Shown here in pieces: positions 34,262-42,820 of a stretch of 64,000 nt of DNA. A model generated the notes under the pieces. It was not told where the DNA came from, searched no databases, and saw nothing but the letters and a program-made list of their open reading frames with translations. The stretch is taken from assembly GCF_009379765.1 (NCBI RefSeq), contig NZ_WHTD01000009.1, positions 27,929-91,928 on the forward strand, in the 5' to 3' direction. The translations under genes were made by a program, and so were the position numbers. The stretch comes from Actinophytocola sp. GTDB taxonomy: Bacteria; Actinomycetota; Actinomycetes; Mycobacteriales; Pseudonocardiaceae. Within the stretch, counting starts at the first letter, position 1. Each line of letters begins with the position of its first letter.

Positions 34262-35053
34262 TCAGAAGATGTCGAAACCCACGCGACCGGTGCCACATGC
34301 CGGGCACGCGACGGTGCCCGCGGTTTCGTCGATGTCGTCGGCGTCGTCGAAGTCCCACGCGTCGGCGTCGCTGTCGTCGGCGTCGAAGTGCCACGAGTCG
34401 GCGTAGGCCAACCATCGCGCGTCGCACGACTGGCAGCCCGCGGCGCACTGTGAGGCGCCGAATCCCTCCATCTCGAACACGCAGCCGTCGGGGTCGCCGT
34501 CCATACCGGCGACGCCGACAAGGTCGGTCACGTAGTCGCCGGTTTCGCCGACCAGGTACCACCCGGTGGGCACGATGTAGGAACGGTCGGTGATCTCCCA
34601 CTGGTCGGCGTACGCGTGCCCGTACTTGATCGCCCGACTGTTGGCCTCACGCGAGAACCGGTACTCGACACCGACCAGCGCGAACGGTCGGAGCACCCGC
34701 ACCGCGGTCACCGTGCGCCCGTCGGAGAGGTAGGCCTGCGACGACGTTTCACGCAACACGGTGCGCGCGGTGACATATCCGGCAGCCTGCAGCTTGTCCA
34801 GCACTCCGGACGCGGAACGATCTCCCACGTCGGGCATGTCCAGCCGGTCCGGTGCGTCCGGCCGGACATCCGCCAAGCCGACACTCGCATACGGGGTGAC
34901 CGGGTACGCGGAGTCAGCGAACGTCGCGAACGTCAACGCGTCGTGCAACCGCCGGCCCCACGGGTTGTCGGCGTTGTCGATCATGACAGTGATCGTGTCG
35001 GACGCGTCCACAGCGAGCGAATAACGTGACACGGACGTTTCAAGAATAGTCAT
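34262..35053 (-). CDS. Conserved hypothetical protein with C-terminal zinc ribbon, 263 aa
   Basis: Starting MTILETSVSRYSLAVDASDT, the protein is acidic, has an internal CAAGCQSCDARW cluster and a terminal VACPACGTGRVGF half ribbon after a run of Asp. No enzyme motif is seen. It is the first gene of the four-gene group ending in ardC and is preceded by the shared leader element, which implies co-regulation with ardC. Confidence 0.65.
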   Translation of the reverse strand: MTILETSVSRYSLAVDASDTITVMIDNADNPWGRRLHDALTFATFADSAYPVTPYASVGLADVRPDAPDRLDMPDVGDRSASGVLDKLQAAGYVTARTVLRETSSQAYLSDGRTVTAVRVLRPFALVGVEYRFSREANSRAIKYGHAYADQWEITDRSYIVPTGWYLVGETGDYVTDLVGVAGMDGDPDGCVFEMEGFGASQCAAGCQSCDARWLAYADSWHFDADDSDADAWDFDDADDIDETAGTVACPACGTGRVGFDIF

Positions 35054-35081
35054 CGCAGACTACCCTTTCAGTCGATGTGAT

Positions 35082-35122
35082 CGGTGTTGGATTACCAATC
35101 AGATTCCGGGGTTGCTGTCCCG
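35082..35122 (-). promoter_or_regulatory. Second copy of the shared leader element
   Basis: The 16-mer CGGGACAGCAACCCCG (35122-35107 read leftward) and the 9-mer CCAACACCG (35090-35082) stand 54 and 29 bases from the start codon at 35053, the same spacing as in the ardC leader. The long hairpin of the ardC copy is reduced here to a few base pairs, so the conserved part is likely the sequence itself. Confidence 0.55.
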
Positions 35123-35843
35123 TTGTCCGATACCTATCAGTTTAGTCGGCTGGGATGGATAATCAAGTGCTTTCGCCGACTTTCCGACCTATTTCTTCCC
35201 CTTTCCGCAATTCGACTGCGGACGATGACGGTCATCCGATATCCCGCCATTTCCGGCAGAGCGACAGCTCAGGGACACATTCGGAGGATAAGAAATGGAA
35301 AGACATAAGAGAAGGAGAAGGAATGCGAATTTGAGGTAGGAAATAGTCGAATGAGAAGCGGCGAATGGAGCGATAAGTGATGCATCGTGAGAATCAAGCG
35401 ACTACGTACCCTGCCCGACTGTTCACGTGCCTGCTGGCACCCAAGTCGGAGGGCACGAGGGTAGGGGTAGCGGGCCGCCGACCTGCAACAAGGTGCTCTG
35501 GCGCCCTTCCCGTCTAGCGGGTAGCCGGATGGGTAGCCGGATGGGTAGCCGGAGAGGAAGGGACATAGGAAGGTGGACGGGCTGTCACGGCGCGACCAAA
35601 ACATGGGTGCCGGCTGTCACCCACACGAGTGACGCAATCCTACCTAGCGGACGCGCGTAGAAACGCAGTACACGTGTCCCGCATGAACGGCGTAACGTGG
35701 ATGCCCCCGACGACGATCATGGAGGTTAGCCTCGCTGATGTTAGTTTACGCGCGTTCATCGGCAATAGAAACCGGGGATGACTAGGTTATCGGTCTATGT
35801 TGGGATCGCGTCAGGGGAGGCGCACGAACAACGGGGGTGTCAT
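35123..35843. other. Gene-free, less GC-rich divergent region with 12-bp tandem repeat
   Basis: No gene is supported here. GTAGCCGGATGG is repeated at 35521, 35533 and (last bases changed) 35545-35556. The sequence is noticeably richer in A and T than the genes around it, especially 35130-35400. It separates the leftward ardC group from the rightward HxlR gene and may hold promoters for both; an origin is possible but not shown. Confidence 0.4.
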
Positions 35844-36254
35844 GTGAAGATGGGAGATGAGAAATCTCTAAAGCGAATGTGGGATCTGCAGAACATATTT
35901 AAGGGTGATTGGGTGCCTGATATCTTTGTTGCCCTGTCGTCGGGGCCGTTGCGTCGCGGGGAACTGCTGGAGAAGATCCGCTCGACGCAAGTACCCTATG
36001 GCTGGTCGGACAGCGAGACCCACAACTTGCACGACAGGGTCATGGGCGAGACGTTGAAGCGGTTGGAGACCGCCGAGATGGTCGTGCACACACGGGACGA
36101 GCGGGTGTTTCCGCCGGTGTCGCTGTACACGCTCAGTCCTGCGGCTGAGGAGTTCTTCGCCGCTCTCGAGCCAGTGGTGCAGTGGGCCGAGAAGCACGGC
36201 GACCTGATTGAGCGCGTGCAGCAGCGGCGTCGGCATGGCGAGGGCGATGAGTAA
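35844..36254 (+). CDS. HxlR-family winged-helix transcriptional regulator
   Basis: The 136-residue protein has the HxlR pattern: WDLQNIFKGDWVPDIFVALS, PLRRGELLEKI, MGETLKRLETAEMVVHTRD, and FPPVSLYTLSPAAEEFFAAL. The first Cys usual in redox-sensing members (near the N-terminus) is absent in the chosen frame. I picked the GTG at 35844 after a GGGGG; the ATG at 35850 and a longer 35778 start are alternatives. It converges on the Tad locus and may regulate it or neighbouring genes. Confidence 0.8.
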   Translation: MKMGDEKSLKRMWDLQNIFKGDWVPDIFVALSSGPLRRGELLEKIRSTQVPYGWSDSETHNLHDRVMGETLKRLETAEMVVHTRDERVFPPVSLYTLSPAAEEFFAALEPVVQWAEKHGDLIERVQQRRRHGEGDE

Positions 36255-36280
36255 AGAGGCCGCGCCGGCAGCGCGACACG

Positions 36281-39200
36281 TCAACTGGCCTCCCTGCTGC
36301 GCTGTTGGCTGCCGTGTGGTCGTCGGAGGAGGTCGGCCAGGCCAACGGTGTCGCGGGTTGGTCGCTGGTCGAGTTCGGCCAGCGAGGTGGTGAGGAGGCC
36401 AAGCGTGCGCGGGATGCTGTCGTGCTGGCCGAGGCGGGCTTGCACCCGCATGAGGTCGCGGTAGATGGCCTCGTTGTACGGGTCCATGCCGCGGGCTTGT
36501 TCGAGCAGCGCGAGCATCTGCTTGGGATCGTCGTCACCGACCGCGCGGATGAGGGCGCTCAGCGCATCGAGGACGTCGCGTCGGAGCGACTCTCGGGGTG
36601 CGTCGATCCAGTCAGCCGCGATCCTCTCGGCGAGGTCGCCGCGGTACAGCTCGGCAACCCGCCGCAGCGCGGCCATCCTCTCCTGCGGGGTGTGTGCGTG
36701 GTGACTCGCGACGAGTGCGTCTTGGACCTGCCACAGATCCACGGTCACCAGAGACCTGTCGAGGCAATAATGACCGTCTCTGTTGACCGCGTGGGTGGAG
36801 AGGGCGTCGCTGGTGGCCTTGCGCAGCGCACGGCGCAGCTGCGACAGGGTGGCGTGGAAACTGTTGTAAGGCCGGTCACCCGGAGCATCAGGCCACAGTG
36901 CGGCGGTGAGGGATTCGCGGCGGCAGCCGTCGCGGTGCAGCGCTAGGTAGACCAGGATCTCGCGTTGGCGGGGCGCGACGACATCAATGATGTCTACGGG
37001 TTCGTCCCTGGTATGGGTCAGGTGCAGCCGGCCGAGCACTTGGAGGTGCAGTGCTGGAGCGTCGGGGGCGCTCGCCCGTGCCTGTTCTACGGCCGCTGCC
37101 GCCGAGGGCGAGGGGCGATCGTGCTCGGTCGCCGGTTGCTGCTCGGCGGGTGGCTGCCGCCGGGTGTCGTCTTGCAGTGGTGCCTCGGTGCGCGGGGAAG
37201 GTTCCGGGCTGACCTCGGGTTCGTGGCTGGGTGCGGCCTTTGCACGTGTGGGAATGTCGATCACCACCGCGGCTGCCGGCGGCCACTGGCCGGGCGCGGT
37301 GTCCGGTTTCGGCTGGGCGGTGTCGGCGATCACGAAGTCGTGGACATCGTCGATTGCCGCGCTGGGCTGCTCCCCCGGCTCATCGCCGGGCGTAGCCAGC
37401 GAGGCGTCGTCGGCCGTTGCGTCGTCGGGCTGGTCCTCGGCGGTGACGGCCGTGGTGGGCTCACGAGCGAAGTCAGTGTCATGGAGCAGGGTGAGCAGGT
37501 CAGTGGCGTCGGTGCTGGGAAGGGTGAACAGTCGGGCGCCCGACAGGTCCTCGGCGAGGTTGGGGCTGGTGGCGCCGACGGTGCCGTCGTCGCGGACGCG
37601 TGCGGTGCCGCCGGGGCGCCACTGCCCGAGCACGATGCCGGCCACGCCGAGGGCGGAGCCGTTGTCCAGGATCGCTTGTGCCCGGCGTTCGGTATCCGCG
37701 GCGGGCGAGGCGACCAGCACCAACGGGGCAGGCGGTCTGCCGGAGTCGGATTCGTGAGCCTTGCGTGTGCGGCTCAGGAGTTCGGCTTCGAGGGTGTCCA
37801 GCGCCGCGGTGAGGTTGTCGACGATGCGCAGGCGGGCGGGCGATCGTTGTGGGAGGTCGGCGCCGAACACGCCGTGCGCATCGGCGGCGGGGATCACGAC
37901 CAGAGCTTCTACACTGTCGTCGGCGGCGGTGCGGGCGAGCAGGGTGACGATCAAGGCGCGGGCTGCGCCGTGCGCACCAGGTCCGATCAGGCCAAGCCCT
38001 CGGCTGCGTGCCACGTTGAGCGCGACGGCGTGTCCGTCGCGGACACCGAGAACGGTCTCGTTCTCTCCCGGCAGGACGGCCCGCGCGGTGGCCTGCGCCC
38101 GTTCACGGGTATCGAGTTCGGGAAGGCGGGCCGCGTCCAGCAAAGCGGGAGTGATCGGTGTTTCGTCGTCGTCCGGCGGCAGCGTGACGGAGTCGTGGGC
38201 GATCCGCAGCGCGCGCACGACCGGCGCCAGGCCGGGGTCGTCAGGCTCGGGGGTGCCGGGCCGGTAGCGGCGTCGGCGGTGCAGGCGCACGGTGACCAGG
38301 GCGATGGTGATCAGCGAGGCGAGGCCGATCCCGACGAACGCGCCGGTCGAGATCGAGATGCCAGTCCCGGGTTCCGCGGTCGGCCCGGGGTGCGCGGGAT
38401 CGACTGGCACTGGTGGTGTGACCGGAGCGGGCTGCTCACGGGTGGGTGCCCGTGTGCTGGGTGCATCCTGCTGGTTATCGGGATCATGCTCGGGCGAGTC
38501 CGGGGTGGACGGGTCGCGCGGAACGGGCTGTGTGTCGATCGGCGGTGCGGGCTCGCTCGCCGTTGTTGGGGGCAGCAGTAGTTGCCAGCCGGGCTGGATC
38601 AAGTTCGGATTGGTGAACACCCGCCCATCCACCTGGATGGCGTTCTTGTTGAGTGCCCAGATCTCGGGCCAGCGGTTCCCGTCACCGAGACGGCGCTCTG
38701 CCAAGCGCCAGAGGCTGTCGTACACCCCGTGCTCAGGCTGCCGCACGATCTCCGTCGGCTGCCGCCCGGCTGGTGGGGTATCGGCGTGCGTGTGCAGCGC
38801 TGCGGTGATGATCCCGCGGCGGCTGTCTACGGTCTCGGTGGTGGGCTGGTAGACCGCTGTGATAGCGGGCGGGCGCGCTCCGGCGGCGAACTCGGTGGCC
38901 GCAATCTGGGTCGTCGCGGTCAGATCGGATGTGCGGCTGCTCAGGATCGAGACCACAACAGCGCTGACCAGGACGCCAGCCACGGCATGCAACGGCCCGC
39001 AGCTTACGGGACGTGGCCACTCGGCGGCGCGGATAGTGTCTGGGATGGCGGCGAACACGTCGAAGGTGAAGCGGGCCCACAGCGGCCACAGCACGCACGC
39101 GAACAAGCCGAGCAGGAACTCCGGTGTCATCGGCGCCAGCAGCACGGCCTGGACCTCGGCCCAGGTCGGCAGGTGGTCCGGCAACGGCCAGCCGATATAG

Positions 39201-39370
39201 CGTACGAGTCCGTACGGGATGCCGACGATCAAGGCGAGGAGCACGGCCGAGGCGAGGATCGAGCGGACCAGTCCGCCCATGACGCGGGCCGCCTGCGCCA
39301 GCGTGCGCCTCGCGCTGGCACGGTGCGTGGGTTGACGTCCTGGTGAGGCGTGTTGGGAGCTCGTGGTCAT
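36281..39370 (-). CDS. Membrane LysM-BTAD regulator of the Tad locus
   Basis: This 1029-residue protein joins modules rarely found together. Three N-terminal membrane segments (LVRSILASAVLLALIVGIPY, PEFLLGLFACVLWPLWARFT, LHAVAGVLVSAVVVSILSS) precede a LysM domain (LWRLAERRLGDGNRWPEIWA ... NPNLIQPGWQLLLPP). A Pro-rich linker and another helix (GAFVGIGLASLITIALVTVR) lead to a cytoplasmic part ending in a BTAD domain with APRQREILVYLALH, NSFHATLSQLRRALR and helical repeats. Such proteins head Tad-like loci in actinomycetes. It could couple cell-wall state to transcription. Its start overlaps no gene, but the TadG-like gene ends 8 bases upstream. Confidence 0.82.
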   Translation of the reverse strand: MTTSSQHASPGRQPTHRASARRTLAQAARVMGGLVRSILASAVLLALIVGIPYGLVRYIGWPLPDHLPTWAEVQAVLLAPMTPEFLLGLFACVLWPLWARFTFDVFAAIPDTIRAAEWPRPVSCGPLHAVAGVLVSAVVVSILSSRTSDLTATTQIAATEFAAGARPPAITAVYQPTTETVDSRRGIITAALHTHADTPPAGRQPTEIVRQPEHGVYDSLWRLAERRLGDGNRWPEIWALNKNAIQVDGRVFTNPNLIQPGWQLLLPPTTASEPAPPIDTQPVPRDPSTPDSPEHDPDNQQDAPSTRAPTREQPAPVTPPVPVDPAHPGPTAEPGTGISISTGAFVGIGLASLITIALVTVRLHRRRRYRPGTPEPDDPGLAPVVRALRIAHDSVTLPPDDDETPITPALLDAARLPELDTRERAQATARAVLPGENETVLGVRDGHAVALNVARSRGLGLIGPGAHGAARALIVTLLARTAADDSVEALVVIPAADAHGVFGADLPQRSPARLRIVDNLTAALDTLEAELLSRTRKAHESDSGRPPAPLVLVASPAADTERRAQAILDNGSALGVAGIVLGQWRPGGTARVRDDGTVGATSPNLAEDLSGARLFTLPSTDATDLLTLLHDTDFAREPTTAVTAEDQPDDATADDASLATPGDEPGEQPSAAIDDVHDFVIADTAQPKPDTAPGQWPPAAAVVIDIPTRAKAAPSHEPEVSPEPSPRTEAPLQDDTRRQPPAEQQPATEHDRPSPSAAAAVEQARASAPDAPALHLQVLGRLHLTHTRDEPVDIIDVVAPRQREILVYLALHRDGCRRESLTAALWPDAPGDRPYNSFHATLSQLRRALRKATSDALSTHAVNRDGHYCLDRSLVTVDLWQVQDALVASHHAHTPQERMAALRRVAELYRGDLAERIAADWIDAPRESLRRDVLDALSALIRAVGDDDPKQMLALLEQARGMDPYNEAIYRDLMRVQARLGQHDSIPRTLGLLTTSLAELDQRPTRDTVGLADLLRRPHGSQQRSREAS

Positions 39371-39378
39371 GACAAGCC

Positions 39379-39825
39379 TCACGGTTCCGGTGCGGTCACG
39401 CCGTGCTCGGGTCGCGCGGTGGCCGAGACCTTGGTGCTGATCGAGTTGACCCCGACGGCGCCGAGTAGGAGCGAGTGATGGGTGTCGGTGACGGTGACCG
39501 ACACGGTGTTGCCGTCGACGGTTACGGTGCCACTGCGTCCGGCCGCGACGAGGTACTCATTCGCGAGGGTGGTCGCCTGGGCGGGGACCAGGCGCAGGGT
39601 GCCGTCTGAGCGGTATGCGGACAGATCGATGGCCTGGGCACCGGCGCGGGCGGCTTCCTGAGCCTCGCCAAGGGCCTGGACCTTGCCCGCCAAGGCAAGC
39701 CCACCATCGAGGACCAGGCCACTGAACGCGATCACCGCGGTCACGAACACCACGACGAAGGCGGTGACCCGCCCGTCCTCGTCCCGATGGAGCCGACGCA
39801 GGGCGGCAGTGAGGCAGGTGCGCAT
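39379..39825 (-). CDS. TadG-like pilus assembly protein
   Basis: The 148-residue product has an N-terminal DEDGRVTAFVVVFVTAVIAF membrane segment after a short basic stretch, then an Ala-rich periplasm-side region (EAQEAARAGAQAIDLSAY), the pattern of TadE/TadG pseudopilins. The G-x4-E cleavage signal of true prepilins is replaced by GRVTAF, so processing is uncertain. Overlaps the next gene upstream by one base. Confidence 0.75.
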   Translation of the reverse strand: MRTCLTAALRRLHRDEDGRVTAFVVVFVTAVIAFSGLVLDGGLALAGKVQALGEAQEAARAGAQAIDLSAYRSDGTLRLVPAQATTLANEYLVAAGRSGTVTVDGNTVSVTVTDTHHSLLLGAVGVNSISTKVSATARPEHGVTAPEP

Positions 39826-40319
39826 CAGTCATCGCCTCCGTTCCCGGCAATCCCGCGGTAGGTGTCGACAGGCGAGGCAAAGGAGGCCGACAGCGTGGTG
39901 CTGCCAGGAACCCCGAGCAGCGAGAGATCGGACAGACCAACGGTGCAACTGACGTCGACGGTGACCGTGGAGCCGGGTCGCAGTCCAGCGGTGTTGACCG
40001 TGACGGCGAGGCTCTGGCAGGTGATTCCCGCGTCGGCGAGTGCGGTCTGAGCGGTCGCTCGCGCGTCGTTCTGTGCGCTGGTCGTGGTGCGGGCCAGCGA
40101 TGCGGCGCGGGCGACCTGATGGGCGACGTCGTTGAGCCGGAGGTTGCTGCCGGCCAGCCGGCCACAGAACACGATGAACAGCAACATAATGATCAGCAGC
40201 GGGGTGAGCAGTACCATTTCCGCGGTGGCTGACCCACGGTCATCCTCGCGCAGCGCACGCCCTGGTTGTCCCAAGTGGATGCTTCGGATGGTCATGGTCA
40301 TGGTCATGCTCGTTCCCAC
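39825..40319 (-). CDS. TadE-like pseudopilin
   Basis: The GSATAEMVLLTPLLIIMLLF segment contains the TadE cleavage motif G-S-A-T-A-E before a hydrophobic helix. The soluble part has two Cys (GITCQSLAV and VDVSCTVGL) that could form a disulfide. The start is uncertain: a GTG at 40319, or ATGs in the MTMTMT run at 40307-40295. Its stop overlaps the TadG-like start. Confidence 0.78.
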   Translation of the reverse strand: MGTSMTMTMTIRSIHLGQPGRALREDDRGSATAEMVLLTPLLIIMLLFIVFCGRLAGSNLRLNDVAHQVARAASLARTTTSAQNDARATAQTALADAGITCQSLAVTVNTAGLRPGSTVTVDVSCTVGLSDLSLLGVPGSTTLSASFASPVDTYRGIAGNGGDD

Positions 40320-41146
40320 TCGAAGGAGCCAGCGTTGGTGAGGTCACGAGCGGCCGTGATGTAGGCGAAGATGCTCTCCGGCAACGATTCCGCACGGCGG
40401 AGGGTCGCGGCGATCGTGTCGTGGGGGATGTTGTCGAGTTCGGCGCGCAGTCGGGCACGCACCTCCGTCTCGGCCAGTTTCTGTTCCCAGGCTTGAACCA
40501 GCAACACCGCCTGGTGCAGGTAGTTGAGGATGCCATCGAGGGTGTCGTCCACCACGGCCAGGCGGGAATGTGCGTGGAGGAGATCGTCCGGGAAGGCGTC
40601 GCAGAGCGGATCGTCCATGACTCTTCGGAGCGTGCGGGTCCGGTCCAGGGCTCGCAAGGCATCCCAGGCCACCCGGTGGATCTCGTGCACCTGCTGAGGA
40701 TCAAGCCACACGATGACTGGGCTGGCGTACACATCGCGGACTGTGGCGATGATCCTGCCTACCGAGTACACAATGGATGGTGGCTGATCGTGGAAGTCGC
40801 TGACGCTATAGAAGTACTCACCATTTACCTTGTCCAACAGGCACGACTTGTTGGGTCCGTGCTGGTGGTCGTAGTCGACGCACCGATAGTTCACCCAGAG
40901 ACCCACCACGCCGACGCCCGCGGCCAGGACGCCGACGATGAGGCACAGCCAACCGACCTGCCGCGGGGCCGCGGACGCGCCCAGAATGAGGAGCGCAACT
41001 CCCAACACCGCATAGGCTGCGGGCGTCGAGACCAGCGATGCCCGCAACGCCCGCCGACGAAGCCGGGCACGGTCGAGCCCTGGCCGCCACAGCATCAACT
41101 CGGTGCCGGTCGGGAACTCACCCTCGATCACCGGTGACTCAATCAT
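40304..41146 (-). CDS. Unknown two-helix membrane protein of the Tad locus
   Basis: The 280-residue product has two adjacent membrane segments near residues 40-90 (AAYAVLGVALLILGASAAPR, GWLCLIVGVLAAGVGVVGLW) followed by a cytoplasmic domain with VDYDHQHGPNKSCLLDKVNG and a helical C-terminal half (VVDDTLDGILNYLHQAVLL). I do not recognise the family. The ATG at 41146 follows GGGGG. It lies between two TadE genes, so a role in the pilus or its regulation is inferred from position. Confidence 0.6.
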   Translation of the reverse strand: MIESPVIEGEFPTGTELMLWRPGLDRARLRRRALRASLVSTPAAYAVLGVALLILGASAAPRQVGWLCLIVGVLAAGVGVVGLWVNYRCVDYDHQHGPNKSCLLDKVNGEYFYSVSDFHDQPPSIVYSVGRIIATVRDVYASPVIVWLDPQQVHEIHRVAWDALRALDRTRTLRRVMDDPLCDAFPDDLLHAHSRLAVVDDTLDGILNYLHQAVLLVQAWEQKLAETEVRARLRAELDNIPHDTIAATLRRAESLPESIFAYITAARDLTNAGSFEWERA

Positions 41147-41202
41147 TACGCAATTCCCCCCGTCCTCACCGAATCGACGCCCGCATGTGCGCTCACGGCG
41201 TC

Positions 41203-41697
41203 TCACCTGTCCTTCGGTTCGTGCCCGAGTCCACTGCGGAACCCGTAATCCATGGGAACGAACCGTTCGACCGGCCCGGCGGCGTCGCCTACAGCCGTGA
41301 GTGTGAGGAAGGGAACCACGGCCGTGACGGTCCCTTCCACGTGTACCGACGCGTCGGCCGGGCCACGGGTGACGCTGGCGTGTGGGCTGTGCAGCGGTCC
41401 GCCGCCGAGTTGTTGGAGGATTCGGTCCGCTTCGGCTTGCCCGTGAGCGACCGTGCCGCCTTCCACGCGTGTGGCGGACAAGGCTTCGGACGCGGCAGCC
41501 TGGGCGATGTGGGTGGCGTGCATCCAGAGCGCGAACTGTGCGATCAGCATCAACAACAGCAACAACAGGGGTATGGCGAGGACCAGTTCCGTAGTCGCGG
41601 CACCGCGCTCGTCAGTCCACGGTCGACGCAGCGCCGCACGTTTCAGCGGCGGCCGCACAGCCGGCGGGTGTGAACCGACCAATTGGTGAGTGCGCAT
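41203..41697 (-). CDS. TadE-like pseudopilin
   Basis: After a basic N-terminus, DERGAATTELVLAIPLLLLL carries the TadE processing site (G-A-A-T-T-E) and a hydrophobic helix. The rest is a 110-residue Ala/Gly-rich extracellular domain without Cys. The second of the two TadE-type proteins in the locus; six bases separate it from the Flp pilin-like gene. Confidence 0.8.
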   Translation of the reverse strand: MRTHQLVGSHPPAVRPPLKRAALRRPWTDERGAATTELVLAIPLLLLLLMLIAQFALWMHATHIAQAAASEALSATRVEGGTVAHGQAEADRILQQLGGGPLHSPHASVTRGPADASVHVEGTVTAVVPFLTLTAVGDAAGPVERFVPMDYGFRSGLGHEPKDR

Positions 41698-41703
41698 GGC
41701 TTG

Positions 41704-41889
41704 TCACATCTGGATGGTGCTGGCTTTGTCGGTCACGACTTTCACCAGGAGCGCGATCACGACCAGGGCCAGGGCAACGAGCGCGGCGGTCACGAGCACG
41801 GTTTCAGTGGTGTAGCCGCGCTCGTCCTCACGCAGCCGGCGCACATGTGCCTTCACGTAGGCCCACAGTAGAATCACGGGCGTCAACAT
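41704..41889 (-). CDS. Flp-type major pilin candidate, 61 aa
   Basis: The 61-residue product is LREDERGYTTETVLVTAALV followed by ALALVVIALLVKVVTDKAS. The G-Y-T-T-E processing site and single helix match Flp/TadE-type pilins. A GGAGG precedes the ATG at 41889. Its small size and location between the TadE and TadC genes make it the likely pilus subunit, to be matured by the peptidase at 48622. Confidence 0.78.
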   Translation of the reverse strand: MLTPVILLWAYVKAHVRRLREDERGYTTETVLVTAALVALALVVIALLVKVVTDKASTIQM

Positions 41890-41923
41890 GGTTCCTCCAA
41901 CGACTGTCTTGCGTGGACATGGA

Positions 41924-42820
41924 CTACATGCCTCCCAGCACCTGCGCGACCGCCGGGTATCCAATGAACAAAAGGAACCCCACGAACAGGGCAATGACGG
42001 GCAGGCTCATCCGTTCGGTCGCCGCTTGTGCCTCGCCTTCAGCGTCGGTGAGCTCGCGGGTCCGCAATGCGGCAGCCTTGGCGCGCAACGAGGCGCGGAC
42101 CTTGGCCCCTTCGGTTCCGGCGAGGCTGACGGAGGCGGACAGCTCGGCCAGTTCGCGAACATCGAGTTCCTCACCGAGCGCCCGCAGGGCGGACCACGGG
42201 GTCGAGCGGGTGATCTTGGCGATGGTCAAGGCGCGACGCAACTGAGTGAACGACCAGCCGTGCCCGACCGTGGCCGCATCGGTGAGGGCGCCCTCCACGC
42301 CCGCGCCCCCGGCGAGGGTGACCCGGATCAGGTTCAGGTACGCGCTGAGAGCCAGCCGAAAATCGGCGCGGCGCCGGGCCGCGTCACGCCGCACTCCCAC
42401 GTCCGGAAGCAGGAACCCGACCACGCCGATGAGCACGCTGGCGATGAGCGACAACTCCCAGGGCAGCGGCATGCTCGCGGCCGTGAGCGCGAGGGACACC
42501 AAGGTCGGCAGCAGCAACCCGGCCATCCCAAGCGCGGCCTTGTCGGCAAGGTGCGTCTCGATCGATCTGCCGGTGATGGCGAGATCCTTGCGCAAGCCCG
42601 GGCTCGGCAGTCCGAGAGCGGCCAGTGGCGCGACGAACGGTTTCCCGATCGTCGCGGCCCAGCCGGTGTGTTCCTGGGTCGCGGTGATCGGTGGCGGCTC
42701 CGGCGTGGCGTCCAGGCGGTTCAGCACGGCGCCCAGGCCGGGACGTGGAGGAATCGCCCACACCACCAGAGCCCAGACGCCGACGCCGAATCCCGCGCCG
42801 AGGACCAATGCTGTGATCAC
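41924..42820 (-). CDS. tadC: TadC-like inner-membrane pilus protein
   Basis: The 298-residue protein has a type II secretion F domain: RADFRLALSAYLNLIRVTLA and GAGVEGALTDAATVG, then LRALGEELDVRELAELSASV, flanked by helices such as LLLPTLVSLALTAASMPLPW and MSLPVIALFVGFLLFIGYPA. With TadB it forms the membrane platform for pilus assembly. The GTG at 42820 overlaps the TadB stop as GTGA. Confidence 0.88.
   Translation of the reverse strand: MITALVLGAGFGVGVWALVVWAIPPRPGLGAVLNRLDATPEPPPITATQEHTGWAATIGKPFVAPLAALGLPSPGLRKDLAITGRSIETHLADKAALGMAGLLLPTLVSLALTAASMPLPWELSLIASVLIGVVGFLLPDVGVRRDAARRRADFRLALSAYLNLIRVTLAGGAGVEGALTDAATVGHGWSFTQLRRALTIAKITRSTPWSALRALGEELDVRELAELSASVSLAGTEGAKVRASLRAKAAALRTRELTDAEGEAQAATERMSLPVIALFVGFLLFIGYPAVAQVLGGM

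Noticed and set aside
35521..35556. Three 12-bp units as a CRISPR or origin
   Set aside because: Units are directly tandem without spacers and only three; a simple short tandem repeat is enough.
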